Of a stretch of DNA of 64,000 nucleotides, positions 56,853-64,000 are shown one piece after another; positions within the stretch are counted from its first letter, which is position 1, and every line of letters starts with the position of its first letter. The notes under the pieces were generated by a model that made no database searches, had not been told where the DNA came from, and worked only from the letters and a program-made list of their open reading frames with translations. This stretch comes from Anaeramoeba flamelloides (taxonomy: Eukaryota > Metamonada > Anaeramoebidae), in contig JANTQA010000023.1 in assembly GCA_027625915.1 (NCBI GenBank), positions 7,192,001 through 7,256,000 on the forward strand. Direction: 5' to 3'. The translations under genes were made by a program, and so were the position numbers.

Positions 56853-57587
56853 TAATATAAAATCAAACAAAATTATCGAAAAAAGCCTTTATTCATGAAG
56901 TTATTTTAATATAATAACCGATTTACTGTTATAGTATTAGAATTAGATGATTAAAATAAAAAAAGAGTTATCAATTCATTTTATAAAATCTTATGAAATA
57001 AAAAGTAATTTGTTTCTCGATCATTTTATTATAAAAACGTATTTTGAGTAGTTATTAATTAAAATCAAAATTAAATATGATTAATTGTACTAGGGGTTAC
57101 ATTTAAGATCAATTTATATTTGTTTTTTAGTTATTCTTTGTCAAACAATTTTGTCATTTTGTTTTTGGTATTCGTTTTTTAGTTGGTATTAAAATAATTA
57201 TTAAAGATTATTACACTCAAGTATAGTTTAGTAAAATAAGAATATGTTTTTCGATAAAGTAATGAGTGGAAGGATTCAGTTTCACATAAATGGTGCAATT
57301 TAATAATTGAGTAATGTAACTTATTCCCTTAATGGATTTTTAACAGAATTTTTTAAAGAAAATCGTAGAGCAAATCAAAAAAGAAATGGGTTTCATTTTT
57401 TTTATCCTTTTCCTTTTTTATTATCAAATAAAAATCAATTTACAAATGGTTTGTGTTCTATTTTACATCCCAAGTTTTAACAAAACAAATAGTTTTTCTA
57501 ATCACCTTGTTAAAATTTTTTTCAATTCTAGATTTCTTATTTAGATTATTTCAACATCTCAAATTGATGTTTTTTAATGTATTATTT

Positions 57588-57669
57588 GGCAGGATGGCCG
57601 AGTGGTTAAGGCGTTTGACTAGAAATCAAATTCCCTCTGGGAGCGCAGGTTCGAATCCTGCTCCTGTCG
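57588..57669 (+). tRNA. tRNA-Ser, anticodon AGA
   Basis: 82 nt, type II tRNA. The acceptor stem GGCAGGA (57588-57594) pairs with TCCTGTC (57662-57668), with discriminator G at 57669. The A box is TGGCCGAGTGGTT. The anticodon stem TTTGA/TCAAA encloses loop CTAGAAA, with anticodon AGA at 57621-57623 (reads UCU and, with inosine, other UCN). A long variable arm (TTCCCTCTGGGAGC) supports serine. The T arm is GCAGG-TTCGAAT-CCTGC. No intron and no encoded CCA. A TTTTT run right after (57670 on) fits RNA polymerase III termination. Confidence 0.97.
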
Positions 57670-58842
57670 TTTTTCTTTTTTTCAAGATGAAATGAAATTT
57701 GACAATAAATTTTTTTTTACCGAGTATTTTTTAATTTTTTTTAAGGATTGTGGTATTTAAAATTGGAACAAAGATTATCTTACACATTTCGTAAAACCTG
57801 ATAATTTTCATTCTCAGTTGAGCTTCCAGACATTACAATTGAATTTAAAAAAATAAAACAGAATAAGATTTTTTTAAATTATAGTACCAGAAAATGTAAT
57901 TTTGGAAAAAAACACCAAACTGAAAATAGATATTTAAGAATAAGTAATCTTATTGTTAGAATAAATGTAATCAATCAAAAAAAAAATCATTGTTTCTGTG
58001 TTGAATCTTCAAATAAGAAATCTACCCCAAAATAAATAAATTATGTTAACATTTTTCTAAATTGTATAAAAAAATAATGTAGAATAATTTTAATTTATTT
58101 TCCATATATTAAAAATTTTTTTATTGAGTCTTGTATTTGGATTTAAAGACTTTAAATACAAAGAAGATATGTAAAATTAGTTGATCATCAAAATATTAAT
58201 TAGCAATTGCTGATTTTAACAATAGAGTCTCAAAAAAAAGAAAAATAGAATTGTTTCTCAAAAATATTTTAAATCAACTTTCAAATCTAAAAACTGTAAA
58301 TATCAAAAAACACTACATTCAATTTTTTGATCAATTGAAAATATTAGTATAAATTCAAAATGATTTTTCCCTTAGATAAGAAAAAGATATTAATACAATT
58401 AACAATTAATTATCCAATTTACCCACCAATTAAAAATTTGGAATGTATCAAAATACACCAATGGTAATTTCAGTCAAAGATATCCCTAGTTGTCCAGAAT
58501 GAATCGAATATGTTTCAAGAGTTTAAATAAATATTAGAAAAAAAAAATTATTTTTGAAATTTCAAAATGAAACATTATTTCACATTTTCAGATTTTTTAT
58601 TGTTTTTGGATTTTATTTTTTTTTTTGGTATGCCAATGTTTTGTAATTTATTTAATTACAAAATCTCTCATTACTTAGTAAAAAGTGTTGGTCTAATGTT
58701 ATTAAAACGGTGAAAATTATTGTGAAGAAATGATTTTGAATTTCTAATAGAATTTCTTTTATCTTTAATTCAAGATCAAAAAAATTTTTGTTTTGAAATT
58801 TTTAAGTAAATATATTTATTTCTTTTTTTTTTTTTTTTTTTA

Positions 58843-58856
58843 CACCCACCCACACC

Positions 58857-58914
<58 letters not shown>
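58843..58914. repeat. CA then TA microsatellite
   Basis: A CACC/CA run (58843-58868) passes directly into a perfect TA run to 58914, where the inverted-repeat element begins. Confidence 0.95.
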
Positions 58915-58918
<4 letters not shown>

Positions 58919-59478
58919 CTTTTTCAGTCAAAGGGGCTCATTTTTATAGAATAGTTAGAACACATTCTATGAGTTTAATACATTATTCTTCACATACTAA
59001 ATTTTCAATTTTTTGATTAAAATCATTTTTTCTCATTTTGTAAAAGAATCCTTTTTTCTAATTTTGTAATTTTTTTTTTTTTGTTTTTTATTTTTTCTTT
59101 TCTTTTTTCTTTTTTTTTAAAAATTAAATTTGAAAAAAAAAATGTTTTAAAAACCTTATTAACATTAAGAAAAGTTAGGCTTTGTATGTTCTTTTAAATT
59201 CTTACATTTACAAGTAAAAAATATTATTGTCAAAAATTTTAATTTCCTAAAGAATTTGAGAATTTTACATGAGCCATTCCGATGAATGGTCCTTAAAAAT
59301 TTTTTTAACATTTTTTTCTTTTTGAAATTTATGACTTATTCAGGCTTTTTTTTTATGATTATCAACTCTTAGATGAAGTTTATTATTTCTCGTATTTCTA
59401 AACAATCTAAGTTTGGTTGATTCTTAAAAATAAAGTGACTTTTTCAGACTTGGGTGCCCCCCTTTGAGTGAAATGGAG

Positions 59479-59480
<2 letters not shown>
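58915..59480. mobile_element. TIR element inserted in a TA microsatellite
   Basis: 566 bp. The left end AACTCTTTTTCAGTCAAAGG then GGCTC and the right end, reversed, AACTCCATTTCACTCAAAGG then GGGGCACCC, form imperfect inverted repeats of about 23 bp. TA lies at both borders (58913-58914, 59481-59482) and long TA runs lie outside on both sides. Just beyond the right TA run, AGCTCCATTTCTCTG repeats the end sequence in reverse, as if a second copy once abutted it. No coding capacity. Confidence 0.65.

Positions 59481-59481
<1 letters not shown>

Positions 59482-59526
<45 letters not shown>
59482..59526. repeat. TA microsatellite
   Basis: Nearly perfect TA run between two inverted element ends. 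Confidence 0.95.
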
Positions 59527-59528
<2 letters not shown>

Positions 59529-59625
59529 CTCCATTTCTCTGTTTCATTCATTTATAAAACGATTATAAATTGTATTTTTTTTATTTTTTTCGATTATTTC
59601 TCAAGGATAAATTTTCTTAAAGCTA

Positions 59626-60215
59626 TTCCAATAAAGTTGGGCAAATTTATTTTAAAATATATCTTTTCAACCAATCATCAAAAAAGTATTTAAACATCCA
59701 AAATCATTAACAACCATTAATTGATTCTTGATAAATTTTCAATTTGATTCTTAGTATTATGTTACATAAATAAAAGATATTAAAATTTCGGATCTCGGTT
59801 TTATATGATATTTTTTAGGGGTGAAAATTGGTATTTATTATTGTCTTTTTGATCAAAAAAATCTTTTTCATGATTTCTTTAACTTCAAAAAATTTTCAAA
59901 TAGAATTGAAAACATATAACTGCATTCGATTGTTTAAAAAAAAATTTGTTCCCAATTCATATTTCAAGTTTTTTATTGAAATTTATTGTATATTGTTTTC
60001 ACCGAAAAAAGTGCTATTTTTTTTTTTCATTTTTTGGAAATATTTTCATATAACATATTTTGAAATAAATAGCTAAAGCCTATTATCCAATCGGTATTAA
60101 TATTGAACTTAATTTGGTAATGTTAATGAATAAATAATTTCACTAACAAAGATGATTTTTTATGAAATGTAAAAAAAAAATGACCCTCTTTTTGTAAATA
60201 CCTTATATAAACACC
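59626..60215 (+). repeat. Dispersed repeat R5, copy 2
   Basis: Homologous in order to 36529-37136 (see that entry). The frame 59828-60076 inside is not conserved in the other copy. Confidence 0.65.
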
Positions 60216-60559
60216 AAGTCAACAATTGTAATTCACCTGAAATAATAAATTGATAAAAAATATATATCATTTAGCGTTCAAGAACAACAAATTCTTAAAT
60301 GTGATTCATAATTAACTGTTAAATGATTCTAAATAAAACCCATTCCAAAAATTTGGACAAATCCAAAATCAAAAATAGGTGAAATAAAACTCAATTTATA
60401 TTATTTTTCCAAACCTAATATAAAACCACATTTAAATAACACACTATTACTGTTTTTATAAGTTATCATTTTCATCCAAATAAAAGAAAAAAATATAAAA
60501 CCAAAAAATTAAAAATTGGTTTGCCCAAAATAATGAAATGAGCTGAACAAAAAATGTAT

Positions 60560-60730
60560 AGGTAAATATGTTGTTATTTCACCAACAATTGTTGATCGAT
60601 CAAATGATACGATAACATCGACCAATTGGATGCGATTTTCCAATTTAACAAACTCAGCCTAACTTACCTAATCGAAAAAAATTTCCAGATCTAACGGTAC
60701 AGATTAAGTAACTTGAAAAAAAGAAATGAA
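60560..60730 (-). repeat. Dispersed repeat R2, inverted copy
   Basis: Reverse complement of 8230-8390 at roughly 75 percent identity. Landmarks are GATCGATCAAATGAT at about 60594 and ACAGATTAAGT at about 60699. Confidence 0.6.
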
Positions 60731-63700
60731 AACAAAATAAAAAAGAGAAAAAATGAAATAGTTTGTAAAATTAAAATTATTCCCAAATTGACTATAAAGT
60801 GCAGTATTGTTATTCTTTTAACAGTTTAAACTTTGTCTAAATTTTTGGAATTTATTTTATATAAAAGCTCATATTTTAAAAATGATAAAAAAAAACCAAA
60901 AACTTAAAAAAAGTGAGACATAATTTTTGAAAAGAGCATTAAGGATTTTTTATTACTGAACTATAACTGAAAAAAAGTTATCAAAAATATTTTTAATTAA
61001 TAATTAAATTCATATCCAAAACATTCCATATTCTAAATTTTCTTAGTGTTTATTTGTTCATTTTTTAGATCTTTTTTTTGGGTATATAATTAAATTTAAA
61101 TTTGATCAAATTGAAATTTTTAATATTTTTGAAGATTTTCTTGATCATTATCATTGGTATGAAAGTTTTTAATGTTTTTTTATAATTTTCAAAGGAAAAA
61201 TAAAAAATATTATTTTGTGATTGGAGTATTTTATTACTTAAATTGTGGAAAATCCAAAATTATGAAATCATCAATACAAAATATATTTAAAAATTTGTTC
61301 AGAAAACCAATTTTAATCCGAAAAGTTAAGTAGGAAATATTAACCCTTGAGACAAGTTTCAATAGTCTAATTGATCTCTTAATTCTTTTTTTTTTTTCAA
61401 AATCCAGGCTAAAATTTTCTAAAAGATCATTCAAACACCCCAAACCTACTCTGATATACTCTAACCTACTATAAAATACCTTAACCTACCCGTAAATGGG
61501 TTTTTAAATACCTACAACAAATTCATTCCTATGATCTTGAATATTTTGAAAAAAATGAGTTATTGACCAATTTTGAAATTTGACAAATTTGAAATTTAAT
61601 AATTTTACCTTGTTTTGTTACAAGATCTGTTAAAAAAATAAATGAAAAGAAAAAAACTTTTTTTACCACAACAAATAGTCTCATTCTGTTTATAAAAGTT
61701 TTATATTTTTTATACCTTTCAAATACTTGTAGACATTTTATAACCCTTTCAAACTTTTTCGAACATTTTTTAAAAGGAAAATTATTATAAAAGTGTTTTG
61801 TTTTGGAAAATTATTTTAAGGATTTTTTGTATATTCATTTTAAAACAATAATTTTCTATATTAAGTTTTTGATTTTATGACATATATATGAATTATTGCG
61901 ATTTGATGATTTTTCATAATAAAATCGAATTAATCACAATTTTAGAAAATTATCATAAAATTATTACCAATATCTCATTATGACATGCTATCATTAAAAT
62001 ATTAATTCCTCAAAAATTAAAAAATAACTTTCATAAGTTTTACCTTTTAATATTTTGATGAAATATTTTTTCTTTGAAAATTGAACAAACTCATCCAATA
62101 ACTCCCATTTTTCAAAAGAAAAATTGAAAATTTATTCATATTTTTTTGTACCAACTCTGTATTAGATGAATTAAATGAAAAATCGGAATTAAATTGAATT
62201 TTGGACGATTCTTAACAAAAATCTAGAAATTTATTTAATCAAAAATTTTCAATCAAAGGTTTTTTCCCAATAAGAAAGTAATAAAAACCGAATAAAAGTA
62301 AAGTAATTGTATCAAATTTTACCCGATAAGATCAAGAAATAAATGATTTTTTTTATTTATTTTGATTAATTTTCTAATTATTTTAAATACCATTTTTTTA
62401 GTTGGTATGTAAATATATTATACTAAGGATATATTCTATTTCGTTATTTATTAAAATTTTAATGTATTTGATTAAAGAAATGATTTTAAGCTTTCACTTG
62501 CGAATAAACTGTAACTTTCAAAATTGGTAAAATATACCCACTCCCCTAAAGAAAAGATCTCAACAAAATAAAGCTCTTACTGGTATTTTCTTAACAAATG
62601 GAAAATAATTTTAAATTGCTTTTCGTTATTTATATATTTTTAAACAGGATTTTTCATGAGAGTAGATTGTAATTGGTTTCCTCTCTTCAAAAAAATTGAA
62701 ATAAATTACAAATTAAGTGAAAATTTTTCTTATTTATTCTTCAATATTAGTATTATTTGAATCTAAAAATATAATTAATTCTCAGAATAGATATTTTCAA
62801 ATCAATTTATCATTTCTCAAAGGAACAATCACAATAAATTAGATTTTAATTTTTGGTCAGTTTCTCTATTATTTTGAAGATTTGGGATTCTTTCTATTTC
62901 TACATTTATATATCAAAATTGTTACATTTAGAATATCTATCAATACACCGCAATTAGAATAATGAATAAATAATTCTATAATTTATTGGTTTGTCTGCAA
63001 AATTGATAAAATAACTTTTCAATTTTAATGAGATTTCCAATTGATCCAAAAACTGAATTTCTGAGTTTGTGAAATTTTTAGTTTTAAGGTTTGACAATAC
63101 GAGTCCACTACTGTTAATTGTAAAATATAAAGATCAAAATTTTCATTCAGTAATCCAAACAAAAAAAACAAATCACTGGAATTAATAATATAAAATCATC
63201 AAAAGCTCCCAATTCTAAAAAGAGGAAATTAATAATTTAAACTTCTTATCAGTATTAAAAATTTATATTGATTTATAAACTACTTTTTTGGACAACTTAA
63301 TGAAAATTTTGTTCCATTTACTTTACAACAAATAATAATATCAAAGACAGTGCTTTAATTTACTAAAATCCTTGATAAAAGAAGAAAAACGTTTGAAAGT
63401 TGATTTTTTATCATAACACTTGATTTTTCAAAGAAACATTCGAAGGTATTTTTTTTTTTTCATTTCTACCGTTTTTTGACAGCACAATAAAAGTGTTTTG
63501 TAAACAAAAAAAATTGGATTCCCATTTAAGAAAAAAACCTATTACTCTTTAAAATAGTTTATATTGGTTTCAATTTGTCCCAACATGGTCAACATAAATT
63601 AGTTCAAAAAAAAACTTTTAAATAAAGGCACAATTAAATAACACTTTTCAAACCAAGAAATAATCTTTTTTAAAAACATTAATGAATAAAACCTGATATA

Positions 63701-64000
63701 TAGATGTTATAAATTGGTAATAATGTTTCCAAAATTGTCGATTTATCAGGGTTTAAAAAGCTTATATCTAAAGGAAAAGTCCCTTACAAAAAAAACTTTT
63801 TAAACAAACCAACTAAACTTATGAAGGTAAACATTTTCAAAAGTATTGGTGTTACAATTCAAAAACTATAACAAAAAAAAAAGAAAAAAATCATTTTTTC
63901 ACATTCTTATCTACTGAAGAAAAATTAATTTTTATTTTTTTTTGAATTTATTTTTGATTTGACCAAATCAAAAATTCGATGTCTACTTCAAGTTCGACAA

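Larger units (their letters stand above)
50520..57587. other. Long gene-free region, 7.1 kb
   Basis: Contains a TA microsatellite (about 50922-50942), a decayed R3 copy (52118-52320), an R4 copy (54010-55190, minus) and the second TIR element (56362-56852). No frame of useful length with coding character was found on either strand. Confidence 0.55.
57670..64000. other. Gene-free right end of the window, 6.3 kb
   Basis: Contains a CA/TA microsatellite and an inverted-repeat element (58843-59526), repeat R5 (59626-60215), the inverted R2 copy (60560-60730) and a short tandem array of AACCTACT-type units (61444-61495). The minus frame 61234-61443 starts only with a non-ATG codon and is not supported. 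From about 61500 to the end nothing is recognised. Confidence 0.55.

Noticed and set aside
61234-61443. Minus-strand frame beginning MGCLNDLLEN as a lipidated protein start
   Set aside because: The first codon is not ATG in the DNA, and the rest has background composition.
1-64000. TAA read as glutamine in the whole genome
   Set aside because: Long exons are free of internal TAA, glutamine is encoded by CAA, and several genes end in TAA at the expected family length. The single TAA in the EF-hand gene is therefore not evidence of a variant code.

Overview
This window looks like nuclear DNA of a very AT-rich unicellular eukaryote. It has spliceosomal introns with GTAA-type donors and TAG/AAG acceptors, standard TAA/TGA stops, many homopolymer runs and proteins with Lys-Glu (KEKE) tracts. 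The gene set (BEACH protein, heterotrimeric G-alpha, CaMKK-like kinase, neuronal-calcium-sensor-like EF-hand protein) suits an amoeboid or flagellate protist. The glucose-6-phosphate isomerase is of the cyanobacterial/plastid type, which is known from several metamonads. Together with the KEKE-rich proteins this makes an Anaeramoeba-like metamonad a reasonable guess, but that is inference.

Layout. 1-7891 (+): 3' part of a neurobeachin-family BEACH-WD40 gene with a 2.3 kb intron. 11252-12391 (-): a five-exon EF-hand gene with an in-frame TAA near its start and a 38-bp palindrome over its stop. 18511-26368 (-): a whole three-exon glucose-6-phosphate isomerase gene whose 6.0 kb second intron holds a degraded LINE, a second reverse-transcriptase scrap and other repeats. 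27268-33969 (-): a complete four-exon G-alpha gene (350 aa). 34410-35568 (+): a probable small multi-exon gene, perhaps Hook-domain-like. 40968-46770 (+): a complete four-exon CaMKK-like kinase gene (439 aa). 49441-50519 (+): a two-exon coiled-coil protein (247 aa). 57588-57669 (+): tRNA-Ser(AGA). About two thirds of the window is intron or intergenic DNA.

Much of that non-coding DNA is made of old dispersed repeats recognisable by comparing the window with itself: a ~500-bp TA-flanked terminal-inverted-repeat element (two copies), a second inverted-repeat element set in a TA microsatellite, a ~250-bp family with 'GCCGTTAGG / GGCAC...CTTCCC' blocks (six copies, mostly in introns), a ~1.2-kb family (four copies) and several others. 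G-alpha and the EF-hand protein belong to signalling families, and so does the kinase, which is of a type usually activated by calcium/calmodulin. Their proximity does not show that they act together. Splice models were built by eye from reading-frame phase and family alignment. Those for isomerase, G-alpha, kinase and BEACH are strong. Those for the EF-hand microexon and the Hook-like gene are tentative.
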